From the NCBI GenBank assembly GCA_019359325.1, contig JAHHHN010000001.1, positions 248,001-312,000 on the forward strand: a stretch of 64,000 bases of DNA, read 5' to 3'. The stretch comes from Mojavia pulchra JT2-VF2. Its GTDB lineage: Bacteria > Cyanobacteriota > Cyanobacteriia > Cyanobacteriales > Nostocaceae. This document shows, one piece after another, positions 17,360 through 25,583 of the stretch. The translations under genes and the position numbers were made by a program. Each line of letters opens with the position of its first letter. Position 1 is the stretch's first letter. The notes under the pieces are model-generated. The model did no database searches. It saw only the letters and a program-made list of their open reading frames with translations, and was not told the origin of the DNA.

Positions 17360-17905
17360 ATGAATACTGAAACTAATTTTCCTTCTTTAGCAACGCTGGA
17401 ATACTTTCCTTATATTGATGATAATGGTCAATTACCTGAACAATTTCAAGGCAAAATTGGAGTATATGCCATTTTTAATCAAGAAAAAGTCCTGCAATTT
17501 GTAGGTTATTCCCGCGATATTTATATCAGTATCAAGCAGCATTTAGTACGTCAGCCGCAACGGTGCTATTGGTTAAAGGTTCAAACTATTGAACGTCCCA
17601 ACCGCACTGTCTTAGAAAGCATCGAACAGGCATGGATTGCTGAAAATGGCAGTGTACCATTGGGTAATGGAGATAACAAGGACAAATGGACAAATCCCAT
17701 TAATGTTAAAGCTATAATGACGTTTGAAGAAAAAGCTAATTATGAAAAGCCAGTTAATGATGAATTAACTCAAATTAAAATTATAAAAAATGTAGCGCGA
17801 CGAGTGGAAGCAGAAATTTTAGCTGTGTTAGAAGCCCGTGGTTTACAAGTACAAATTCGCTTTAACCCCAAGTTGAAAGAAGAAGGCTTGCTTGATTTGA
17901 AATAA
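17360..17905 (+). CDS. GIY-YIG-type nuclease-fold protein
   Basis: 181 residues. The motif pair GVYAIFN (about 34-40) and VGYSRDI (about 52-58), followed by an Arg-rich helix (IKQHLVRQPQRCYW) and an E-containing segment (VLESIEQAWIAENG), fits a single GIY-YIG domain. The spacing matches the small cyanobacterial/plastid GIY-YIG proteins. The C-terminal 70 residues are basic and helical with no known domain. Family members cleave DNA, but the biological role of this subgroup is not known. It probably forms a transcription unit with the small gene just upstream. Confidence 0.68.
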   Translation: MNTETNFPSLATLEYFPYIDDNGQLPEQFQGKIGVYAIFNQEKVLQFVGYSRDIYISIKQHLVRQPQRCYWLKVQTIERPNRTVLESIEQAWIAENGSVPLGNGDNKDKWTNPINVKAIMTFEEKANYEKPVNDELTQIKIIKNVARRVEAEILAVLEARGLQVQIRFNPKLKEEGLLDLK

Positions 17906-18275
17906 GCGTGGTTTTTCCGCATTTACCCCAAAATTTTAATTATTAAGCAACAAAACAGCCCCTGAGAAATAAAAGGAGGTATTAAATTTTGGATTATTAA
18001 ATCAATTTTATAGTTAATTATAGCTAAATATTATATTCCAGTATTCCAGGAATTGATTGAGCTAGCCACAGCCCAATCTCTAATCAATCTAAGTTTCATC
18101 TAAAAAACAGTTTAAAGTTTCTACTTGCTATTAGCTGATGCCCATTCTTCTTGCCTCACCTAATCGTTAAATCATATTTATCTTAATTTTAATCTCTAAT
18201 AGGCAGTGATATAAAATAATCATCTATGGTTGAATTTGTGTATATGCAAATTTTACTGCTAGCAGGGTAACTAAG
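17906..18275. other. Intergenic, no gene seen
   Basis: 370 AT-rich bases. A Shine-Dalgarno-like AAAGGAGG occurs near 17971, but frames behind it close at once. Nothing else stands out. Confidence 0.5.
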
Positions 18276-19334
18276 ATGACAAATATGCCTCCTTCTGATC
18301 CTGAGTCATCCAAAACAAATGCCCTTGGCTTTGATGAATTTATAGGCGTACTAGTTGCTTTCGCAACCATTGGAACAATTTTATTCTGGTCATTTTCTCG
18401 TAAAGATTCTACTTGGAATATAAACGGGGTACTGTCGCCATCTCCGTCTACATCACCGAGTATTCAGCCAAATCAAGGATTTCCCTCCTCAATTCCTGAG
18501 GTAGAACCAAATGTAGCTTCCACCTCGCCGTTATCTTTACCTACGCCTACTGTTGAATCTAGCAGCACTCCATTAACCATTGACAAGGTTACTCGTACCC
18601 CACTGTTGCCACCTAACAATACAGCCCCAAACAATTCCCTACAAGTGCAAGCACTTTTGCCGTCCTCTACCAAAGCCATTAAACAACAATTCTCTTTGGT
18701 GTCACCCTCGAAGAAAAAGTCAACAATTCCGCCACCAATTGCATTTAACGATGTGCCTGCTGATTTTTGGGGCCGACGTTATATTAATGTTCTTTCTTCT
18801 CGTGGTGTTATCAAAGGCTTTCCAGATTATTCCTTTAGACCAAATCAACCTGTCAACCGCGCTGAATTTGCTGCTATATTGCAACAAGCTTTTGATCAAG
18901 AGCCAGCCAAGACTACGACGATTAAGCTTAAGGATATAAAAGAAAAATTTTGGGCAACTCCAGCAATTAACCAAGCTATCAGTAAAGGATTTTTAAAAGG
19001 CTATCCTAACAAAACCTTTAAACCAAAACAAAATATTCTACGAGTGCAAGTTTTAGTAGCCTTAGCCAGTGGTTTGAATCTAAAAACACCCGCTTTTCCA
19101 AATCAAGTTTTAAAAATTTACAAAGACGCCAAGGATATCCCTAAATATGCCACTGCTAAGATAGCCTCTGCTACAGTCAATGGTCTTGTTGTCAACTATC
19201 CTGACCCAAAAATTTTTGCTCCTAATAAAGAAGCTACCCGTGCTGAGGTAGCCGCAATGGTTCATCAAGCTTTAGTGCTAATGGGGCGATTGGAAGAAAT
19301 TCCATCTAAAAGCATTGTACGCTTGCCTCAGTGA
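18276..19334 (+). CDS. S-layer homology (SLH) domain protein with N-terminal membrane anchor
   Basis: 352 residues. One transmembrane segment (about 24-41, FIGVLVAFATIGTILFW) is followed by a Pro/Ser/Thr-rich spacer (about 50-155) and three SLH repeats: FNDVPADFWGRRYINVLSSR (about 161-210), LKDIKEKFWATPAINQAISK (about 219-270) and YKDAKDIPKYATAKIASATV (about 283-340). SLH repeats bind cell-wall polymers, so the protein probably links the cytoplasmic membrane to peptidoglycan. It is a single transcription unit closed by a very strong terminator. Confidence 0.88.
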   Translation: MTNMPPSDPESSKTNALGFDEFIGVLVAFATIGTILFWSFSRKDSTWNINGVLSPSPSTSPSIQPNQGFPSSIPEVEPNVASTSPLSLPTPTVESSSTPLTIDKVTRTPLLPPNNTAPNNSLQVQALLPSSTKAIKQQFSLVSPSKKKSTIPPPIAFNDVPADFWGRRYINVLSSRGVIKGFPDYSFRPNQPVNRAEFAAILQQAFDQEPAKTTTIKLKDIKEKFWATPAINQAISKGFLKGYPNKTFKPKQNILRVQVLVALASGLNLKTPAFPNQVLKIYKDAKDIPKYATAKIASATVNGLVVNYPDPKIFAPNKEATRAEVAAMVHQALVLMGRLEEIPSKSIVRLPQ

Positions 19335-19348
19335 GACTGGGAGCGCTT

Positions 19349-19408
19349 GCTAGTAAAAGTGGTCTAGTGTTTTTGATTCTACTAGACCACTTTTACTAGC
19401 TTTTATAT
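19349..19408 (+). terminator. Strong hairpin terminator with perfect 20-bp stem
   Basis: The arms at 19349-19368 and 19381-19400 are exact reverse complements, with a 12-base loop, followed by TTTTATAT. It lies 15 bases past the SLH stop and ahead of a convergent gene, and may serve both. Confidence 0.9.
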
Positions 19409-19460
19409 CCAGCAGGGCAATGCCAGCATTTTAGATATCAAAACTTTACTCAGCACTGCA

Positions 19461-19907
19461 CTATTCTGAAACTTCTTTGCCGACTACCTGCGATTTGAGT
19501 GTTGTAATTTCTTGAGTTAACTCTTGCCTAGTTGAAGCTTTAAGTAAATAGCGATAAACAAACCAAGCAGAGTAACCAATACCAATCAACTCAAAAGTAG
19601 GTGCTACTAAGGGAATATCGTTCAAAGCGTCTAATACCGCCAAGAGTACCTTAACAGCGACAATTGCTCCAACAATTAAACCTAAGGAAATCAAGGGTTG
19701 CTTGTATTGGTTAAAGAAGCTTCCCAGGTATTCAGGCAGCGTTCCTAAAAAGCCAGAAATTTGCTCGCCGTATTTTAGCCATTCCTCTTGAGACTGCGCG
19801 GGAGGCTGGAGTTTAGTAATGGTTCCTGTTTGGTTGTTGATCTCTGCCATTGTAGCCTCTGGAGACTTGGTTTCTGTGAATTGTGGTTCTTGCATTTTCG
19901 CTTCCAT
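19461..19907 (-). CDS. CAAD-domain thylakoid/membrane protein (CURT1-like)
   Basis: About 148 residues from the Met chosen here. A frame continues upstream to an ATG at 19976, but its extra 23 residues look unlike the family, and starts at 19895 or 19847 are also possible. The C-terminal half carries the CAAD domain (cyanobacterial aminoacyl-tRNA synthetase appended domain): an amphipathic stretch EEWLKYGEQISGFLGTLPEY, a first membrane helix (PLISLGLIVGAIVAVKVLLA), a second (FELIGIGYSAWFVYRYLL) and a helical tail. CAAD modules anchor proteins to membranes and are related to the plastid CURT1 thylakoid-curvature proteins. Stand-alone forms are common in cyanobacteria. Confidence 0.82.
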   Translation of the reverse strand: MEAKMQEPQFTETKSPEATMAEINNQTGTITKLQPPAQSQEEWLKYGEQISGFLGTLPEYLGSFFNQYKQPLISLGLIVGAIVAVKVLLAVLDALNDIPLVAPTFELIGIGYSAWFVYRYLLKASTRQELTQEITTLKSQVVGKEVSE

Positions 19908-19976
19908 AAATTGTGACAGTTGAGTTTCTCTAATCTGGACAATTACAACCACAAGGCTGTTGATTAGGCGATGCAT

Positions 19977-20816
19977 GAGAGCACCAGCACAACTGAGTTT
20001 GGGGTAAAAAAGGGTTTTAGCGTCCTATCACTATAATTGCCTCTTAACCACTACTTCATCAACTACTAGGTAGCAAGTCAGTAGAAGGATAGAAGTCAGA
20101 AGGAGGCAGGAGCTATGAAAAACAGCTTTCTGAGTTCTGTTTTTTTAAATCAACTGAAATCCTCAGGTTGCTATTATCCCATGCCATGTCTAGTTGCCCA
20201 TCATCGTACTCATTAGAAGTACAAATCATGCAAAAGTCAGTTCACCTCTCATTTATACAAGTCTAAACCCTGGTTTTATCTGATATTAAAGCTATCTTAA
20301 GCTGTGTTCGTCAATTAACCCATTGGTATTGATATTAATACGTAAAAAAAGTATTTATGTGTACGATTGGTCTAGACAGAAAAATTATTTTATGATATGA
20401 AAGCTCAGTCTGTTTGGCACTGAGAAGTAAGCAAAGTTGCTTCAATTCTGCTGTCTAATAGATAAACAAGCAACATCCGTTGTCAGTAAAATGAATACTG
20501 AATTTTTTCTTTAGTACTACTAAATACAAATGAGGCTATTTAAAAAATTACAATCAGAAATCGCATTTAGAGATAGGGTATGAGAGATGATGTATTGAAT
20601 ATTTAGAGACATTTATTCCCTAGCCATCAATCTTTGATGCTTTTAAAAAATCTGCACAATATCTCAAGAGGTAGCTCAAAAAAATACCTAAGCTTCCCCC
20701 TGCTGAAAAACTAATATTGTTAGTGAGAGAGTTTGGGGATAATGCTTACCGAAAATCGGTTTTTCTTATCCCAAAACTCTTTACCACAACTTGCGTTTAT
20801 GCCTACTTAGTTCAAC
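19977..20816. other. 840-base intergenic region with one large hairpin
   Basis: No reading frame of coding character. Contents are AT-rich DNA, a short stem CTCAG/CTGAG near 20404-20424, and a long hairpin at 20729-20779 that is listed separately. The gap is the longest in the window and could hold an unannotated RNA, but nothing can be assigned. Confidence 0.45.
20729..20779. repeat. Long two-level hairpin downstream of the pentapeptide gene
   Basis: GAGTTTGGGGATAA (20729-20742) pairs with TTATCCCAAAACTC (20766-20779) with one mismatch, and an inner stem ACCGA/TCGGT (20748-20760) caps it. It lies 38 bases past the stop of the leftward pentapeptide gene, so it may terminate that transcript. 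The lack of a T-run leaves a small RNA or MITE possible. Confidence 0.55.
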
Positions 20817-21272
20817 CTAGTCCCAATCAGGAATTTCTGCATCCTCACCACCAACGCCGATTCCAGTATGAAATATCTCCGCATCGGTGATAGTTAAGTT
20901 ATTCATTGATGCCTGATATACATTAGAATCGTAAATTTTAGCACGAGTTAAATTCGCGTTATCGAGATTGGCTTGCTTCAAATTGACATTAGTTATATGA
21001 GCTGAAGTTAAGTTAGCACCAGCTAAGTTAGCACCAGTTAAGTCAGCACCTTCGAGGTTAGCTTCGGTAAGATTTGCATTTTTGAGATTTGCTCCTCTTA
21101 AGTCAGCACCTATTAAATGAGCATTACTGAGGTTGGCTCCTGATAGATTACACCCAATACATTCCCCAGTTGCCAACAGCTTTTGTAGGTCTTGCGGATT
21201 ATCAGCTTTGACTGAGCTAGTGAAGAACAGGGGAGTGGCTAAGGCTATAGCCGCTAGTAGCTGAAGTTTCAT
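20817..21272 (-). CDS. Secreted pentapeptide-repeat protein
   Basis: 151 residues from the ATG at 21272, chosen because it follows AGGGGAAAG and begins a clean signal peptide (MKLQLLAAIALATPLFF, cleavage after VKA). An in-frame TTG seven codons earlier is less likely. The mature part is a run of A(N/D)LXX pentapeptides, for example ANLSNAHLIGADLRGANLKN and LTEANLEGADLTGANLAG, that fold into a right-handed quadrilateral beta-helix. An acidic tail (GGEDAEIPDWD) closes it. Cyanobacteria have many such periplasmic proteins of unknown function. Confidence 0.88.
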   Translation of the reverse strand: MKLQLLAAIALATPLFFTSSVKADNPQDLQKLLATGECIGCNLSGANLSNAHLIGADLRGANLKNANLTEANLEGADLTGANLAGANLTSAHITNVNLKQANLDNANLTRAKIYDSNVYQASMNNLTITDAEIFHTGIGVGGEDAEIPDWD

Positions 21273-21583
21273 AATCTTTCCCCTTTTACTCAAGTTACAT
21301 CCGTTCTTTTCCTCACAATTTTATTATCTCACTAAATTTCTGAAATATGGTAATTGGGCGCACAAGCTGGCAGTTATCTTGAATATCATTGATGGTAATA
21401 TCAGATCTGCTATTGATAATGGTTTTAACCTGTATAGCCGTGATAAATTATCAAAATCTATATCTGTTAAATTACTATTAAATATTATTAAGTAATTGCA
21501 TTACTAGGCAGAATTTGTCATGAAAAATTGATATAAATTTTTCTGTAGCCTAGTAACACTTTAAACAAGCAATCCCTAGAGAT

Positions 21584-22450
21584 TTAAAGCAATAAAAAAT
21601 CTCGTATATACTGATTAACTAAATTTGGTTGCTCTTGCTGCACCCAATGGCTACAGTTAGCAATATATTGAATTTGAAAATCTTTGACGTAAGCTTCTGT
21701 GCCATAGGTAAGTTCTTTACCAAGTGCAGTATCTTTTTCGGCCCAAATCATCAAAGTTGGCACTTCCAAAATATCCCAATTTTCTTTTAATATTCTCTGC
21801 TGAAAAACGTTGCGATAATAATTTAACATTGCGGTGAGGGCACCAGGCTTGGCCGCAGCATCTTTATAAGCATTAATGTCTGCTTGAGAAAAAGTACTTT
21901 TGTCAACTGCCATACCTTTAAGAGTTCTTTCAATGGCTTTATAGTTTGATGCTTGGAGGGTTAATTCAGGTAACCAAGGAAGTTGAAAAAAGAAAATATA
22001 CGAGCTACGTAATATTTGTTGGGGAGTGCGTAAACCTTGGGAAAACTTTGCGGGATGAGGTAAGTTTAGTATAATTAATCGCTCTAGCATATCGGGATGT
22101 TGGTAAGCGAAATTCCAAGCGATCGCACCTCCCCAATCATGTCCAACCAAAACACATTTTTCGTAGCCTAAGCCCTTAATTACACCTTCCACATCTTTAA
22201 CAAATTCATCCATAACATAAGCTAATTTATCTTTTGGCTTATCGCTATCGTTATAACCACGTAAATCAAGCGCAACGACTTTAAAATATTTAGCAAATTC
22301 CGGGATTTGATACCGCCAAGAATACCAGAACTCAGGAAACCCGTGTAACATCAGCATTAAGGGCCCTTCGCCTTGGGTGACATAGTGCAGTTTCACCCCA
22401 TTGGTAGTGATATACTCGTGTGTCCAAGAAGATTCTGCTACAGTCATCAT
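21584..22450 (-). CDS. Alpha/beta hydrolase, epoxide-hydrolase/dehalogenase-like
   Basis: 288 residues from the ATG at 22450 (MMTVAESSW). The frame opens at an upstream TTG without support. The fold is clear from the oxyanion HGFPEFWYSW, the DLRGYNDSDKP strand-turn, the nucleophile elbow VGHDWGGAIAW (Asp nucleophile), the acid strand LMIWAEKDTALG and the catalytic His in NCSHWVQQEQP. An Asp nucleophile in GHDWGG points to soluble epoxide hydrolases or haloalkane dehalogenases rather than esterases. The substrate cannot be told. It stands alone, with 290 AT-rich bases downstream. Confidence 0.87.
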   Translation of the reverse strand: MMTVAESSWTHEYITTNGVKLHYVTQGEGPLMLMLHGFPEFWYSWRYQIPEFAKYFKVVALDLRGYNDSDKPKDKLAYVMDEFVKDVEGVIKGLGYEKCVLVGHDWGGAIAWNFAYQHPDMLERLIILNLPHPAKFSQGLRTPQQILRSSYIFFFQLPWLPELTLQASNYKAIERTLKGMAVDKSTFSQADINAYKDAAAKPGALTAMLNYYRNVFQQRILKENWDILEVPTLMIWAEKDTALGKELTYGTEAYVKDFQIQYIANCSHWVQQEQPNLVNQYIRDFLLL

Positions 22451-22677
22451 TAGTGCTACTCCATCTGTATAAAATACTGTCAAATCATCTAAAAGATGTT
22501 TGAATTATGTGTTTTATTGATGACTTTGGCATCTATTAAAAGAAAAGATTACAGCGATAATTTTGTAGTCATGGAGCTACAAAAATCCCTCTTAAGTAGT
22601 TGTAATTTTTCCCCTGAGACAGATGCAGATTTTGGCTAAATATTGCTAAAAAAATATCATCGCTTCAGGCAAATACT

Positions 22678-23493
22678 ATGGCACAACAGCTAATAGATTA
22701 CCCTTCATTATGGATTGAACGGCTAGCAAGATTCGGTTATGCTTCTAAGGGAGTAGTTTACGGTATCGTTGGTTTACTAGCAGCACAGGCGGCTTTTGGT
22801 ACAGGTGGTAAAACGACTGATACACAAGGAGCATTACAAACACTAGTAGAACAACCATTTGGTCAGTTGTTACTGGCTCTGGTGGCAATTGGTTTAATTG
22901 GATACGTGCTTTGGCGTTTTGTGCAGGCAATCAAAGATCCAGAAAATAAAGGCAAAGATGCTAAAGGCTTGGCACAGCGGATTGGTTATGCAATTAATGG
23001 TTTCATATACGCAGGTTTAGCTTTTAGTGCTGTACAAATTCTCCTCGGTTCAGGCAACAGCGGTAATAGTAATTCCACCGAAGATTCGACAGCACGTTTA
23101 CTTTCTCAACCGTTTGGTCAATGGTTAGTAGGAACTGTAGGGGCATTGATAATTGGTTTGGGCTTTTATCAGTTTTATAATGCCTTTAGCGCCAAGTTTC
23201 GCAGAGAACTTAATTTAACTCAGTTAAGCGATGCAGAACGTAAGTGGGTGATAAGCACTTGCCGCTTTGGTTTACTGGCAAGGGGTATAGTGTTCTGCAT
23301 TATCGGCTGGTTTCTCATTCAAGCAGGAACTCAATATGACGCCAAAGCTGCTGGAGGTTTAGATGAGGCGTTACAAAGTTTGGCACAACAACCTTACGGC
23401 CCTTGGCTGTTGGGCATTGTAGCGCTGGGTTTGGTTGCTTATGGGATTTATATGATCGTTAAAGCGCGGTATAGTCAGCTAGTCGTGCATTAA
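22678..23493 (+). CDS. DUF1206 multi-pass membrane protein
   Basis: 271 residues with about six membrane helices arranged as three copies of a two-helix unit. Each copy starts with a similar phrase: RFGYASKGVVYGIVGLLAAQ, RIGYAINGFIYAGLAFSAVQ and RFGLLARGIVFCIIGWFLIQ, and ends with QPFGQ or QPYGPWLLGIVALGLVAYG. That is the DUF1206 layout, a family widespread in actinobacteria and cyanobacteria with no settled function. It is followed by a glycoside-hydrolase-like gene about 55 bases on. Confidence 0.87.
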   Translation: MAQQLIDYPSLWIERLARFGYASKGVVYGIVGLLAAQAAFGTGGKTTDTQGALQTLVEQPFGQLLLALVAIGLIGYVLWRFVQAIKDPENKGKDAKGLAQRIGYAINGFIYAGLAFSAVQILLGSGNSGNSNSTEDSTARLLSQPFGQWLVGTVGALIIGLGFYQFYNAFSAKFRRELNLTQLSDAERKWVISTCRFGLLARGIVFCIIGWFLIQAGTQYDAKAAGGLDEALQSLAQQPYGPWLLGIVALGLVAYGIYMIVKARYSQLVVH

Positions 23494-23550
23494 AAAAGCG
23501 ATGTCTTAGGACAAGCCCTACGCGTCTACGCATTGTTTTTAGATACGCAA

Positions 23551-24705
23551 ATGAGCTTAATAGAAACACGCGGTGTTTGGCTAACCACTACGGATAGCAA
23601 GGTTCTCCGGTCAAAGCAACGCATTGCTTCAGCAATGGATTTTCTTGCCGAGGCAGGATTTAATGTAGTGTTTCCTGTGGTTTGGAATAAGGGCGTAACT
23701 TTGTATCCCAGTCAAACGATGCAGCGGAATTTTGGTGTCGAAATTGACCCAAACTTTGTAGGACGTAATCCTTTGGCAGAAGTAGTTTCTGAGGCACGGC
23801 GGGTAGGATTAAAAGTCATTCCGTGGTTTGAATACGGCTTCGTAAGTTCCTACAATTTGAATGGCGGGATGTTGTTGCAGAAAAAACCGGAGTGGGCAGC
23901 CCGCGATCGCAGCGGCAAGCTTTTGAAAAAAAATGGCTTTGAGTGGCTGAATGCCTTTGACCTGCAAGTGCAGGAATTTTTGTTGAATTTGGTGCTGGAA
24001 GTTGTAAATAATTATGATGTTGATGGCATTCAAGGAGACGATCGCTTGCCAGCATTCCCCTGCGAAGGTGGTTACGATGAGGCAACTATTGCCCGCTATC
24101 ACCAGCAGTTTGATCAACATCCGCCACAAAATCCTCAAGACAGGCAATGGCTACAATGGCGTGCTGATACCCTGACTAACTTCTTAGCGCGTCTTTACCA
24201 GGAAGTGAAAGCGGTTAATCCTAACTTACTGGTGTCGATGTCTCCTAATATTTATGATTGGGGATTCAAAGAATATCTCCAAGATTCACCTACCTGGCTT
24301 AATCGGGGACTTGTTGACATGATTCACCCCCAGATTTATCGCCGCGACTTTCTCAGTTATCAATCTATTGTGAATCGATTAGTAACCGAACAGTTTACAG
24401 ATGCAACACTGTCTAAGCTAGCGCCTGGAATTCTGATGAAGCTTGGTTCTTACTTTATTAGCCCTGAATATCTTGCTCAGGCAATTGAATGCAACCGCAA
24501 AAGAGGTATTAATGGGGAGGTATTCTTTTTTTATGAAGGTTTGCGAGAGAATAATGATGCCCTAGCTAAAGTATTGCAGAATGGCCCCTATGCTAAGTCT
24601 GCATCATTCCCCACTCTGTCAGATTTGAGCAGAGGTGGTGCGGATAACAGCAAGCCTTTATCAATTTGGCAGAAGGCGGAAAGTTTTTTCAGAACTATTT
24701 TTTAA
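23551..24705 (+). CDS. Family-10-like glycosyl hydrolase (GHL10/DUF187 type)
   Basis: 384 residues from the ATG at 23551 (MSLIETRGVWLTTTDSKV). An in-frame TTG at 23533 is less likely. The TIM-barrel GHL10 family is recognised by ETRGVWL, FNVVFPVVWNKGVTLYPS, VIPWFEYGF, FEWLNAFD, DGIQGDDRLPAFPCEGGYD, SMSPNIYDWG and DMIHPQIYRR. Relatives such as YngK act on cell-surface or peptidoglycan-linked glycans in other bacteria. No signal peptide is visible, so it may be cytoplasmic. The downstream DUF2358 gene starts 19 bases later. Confidence 0.86.
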   Translation: MSLIETRGVWLTTTDSKVLRSKQRIASAMDFLAEAGFNVVFPVVWNKGVTLYPSQTMQRNFGVEIDPNFVGRNPLAEVVSEARRVGLKVIPWFEYGFVSSYNLNGGMLLQKKPEWAARDRSGKLLKKNGFEWLNAFDLQVQEFLLNLVLEVVNNYDVDGIQGDDRLPAFPCEGGYDEATIARYHQQFDQHPPQNPQDRQWLQWRADTLTNFLARLYQEVKAVNPNLLVSMSPNIYDWGFKEYLQDSPTWLNRGLVDMIHPQIYRRDFLSYQSIVNRLVTEQFTDATLSKLAPGILMKLGSYFISPEYLAQAIECNRKRGINGEVFFFYEGLRENNDALAKVLQNGPYAKSASFPTLSDLSRGGADNSKPLSIWQKAESFFRTIF

Positions 24706-24724
24706 TAAATTGTGTGGAATATCA

Positions 24725-25141
24725 ATGCAGATAGAAAAAGTAATTGAAACTCTTAAAAATGATTTACCTACTCTTTTTGAAAAAGATATTTCTTATGACA
24801 TATATACTCAAGATATCTACTTTCGAGATCCAGTAAATCAATTTAAATATAAATTTAACTATCGCATTATATTTTGGACTTTACGATTTCATGCTCGGTT
24901 ATTTTTTAACCAAATTTACTTCGATTTACATGAAGTCTATCAGTCAGCCGAGAATACAATTTTAGCGAAGTGGACAGTGCGCGGTGAGTTACGCGTTCCC
25001 TGGAAAGCAAAGTTATTTTTTAATGGTTATTCAAACTATAAATTCAATCGAAATGGTTTGATATATGAGCATATTGATACTTGGGATCGGAAACCAGGGC
25101 AGATTTTGCGGCAGTTTACTCACAAAGGTGGAGATAAATAA
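24725..25141 (+). CDS. DUF2358 (SnoaL/NTF2-like) protein
   Basis: 138 residues from ATG 24725 (MQIEKVIETLKNDLPTLFEK). The open frame extends 30 codons further left inside the hydrolase gene, but that part is not family-like. Features of the cyanobacterial/plant DUF2358 family are DISYDIYTQDIYFRDPVNQF, KWTVRGELRVPWKAKLFFNG and the closing IYEHIDTWDRKP. It is an NTF2-like cone fold of unknown ligand. It is likely cotranscribed with the glycosyl hydrolase gene just ahead. Confidence 0.83.
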   Translation: MQIEKVIETLKNDLPTLFEKDISYDIYTQDIYFRDPVNQFKYKFNYRIIFWTLRFHARLFFNQIYFDLHEVYQSAENTILAKWTVRGELRVPWKAKLFFNGYSNYKFNRNGLIYEHIDTWDRKPGQILRQFTHKGGDK

Positions 25142-25266
25142 TACTAATTTGGAATTAGGAAAGTCGGATTTTATCTAGATTTTCATAATTTCTAGCTTAT
25201 TTTTTCAGATTTTGGATATTGAGCGATCGCATCTTTAAAAAGCATAGAATGCAGGTCAAACGACAA

Positions 25267-25545
25267 ATGACTCTCAATTTTAATTTAGAAACTTATAGCC
25301 AATTACTGCCTCAATATCAACCTCGGATTATCAAGACAGAAGAGGAAAACGAGAGATTTTTAGAAGTTGTTGAAGAACTAATCTCCCGTTCAAATCTCAC
25401 GCCTGAAGAAGATGCTCTGCTGGAATTATTGGTAAAGATGATTGAAGATTTTGAAGATAAACACTACCAGCTTAATATCCGAAAACTTACTTCAGACTAC
25501 TTAATTAGACACTCGATTTTTTCCAAAAATATGGAAATTGAATAA
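25267..25545 (+). CDS. Truncated HigA-type antitoxin-like protein
   Basis: 92 residues from ATG 25267 (MTLNFNLETYSQLLPQYQP); ATG 25249 is also possible. The N-terminal region matches the HigA-family leader, with IIKTEEENERFLEVVEELIS and LTPEEDALLELLVKMIEDFE. In complete members a helix-turn-helix of about 55 residues follows. Here it is absent and the chain ends in 24 unrelated-looking residues (LNIRKLTSDYLIRHSIFSKN). No HigB toxin gene is adjacent. It faces a nonsense-broken helicase gene across 38 bases, so this looks like a decaying toxin-antitoxin remnant. Confidence 0.65.
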   Translation: MTLNFNLETYSQLLPQYQPRIIKTEEENERFLEVVEELISRSNLTPEEDALLELLVKMIEDFEDKHYQLNIRKLTSDYLIRHSIFSKNMEIE

Positions 25546-25583
25546 AAAATTAATTGATTGTTTATGAATTTTTTATTTGACAA

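Noticed and set aside
17971-18010. Shine-Dalgarno-like AAAGGAGG suggesting a small gene
   Set aside because: Downstream frames stop within a few codons.
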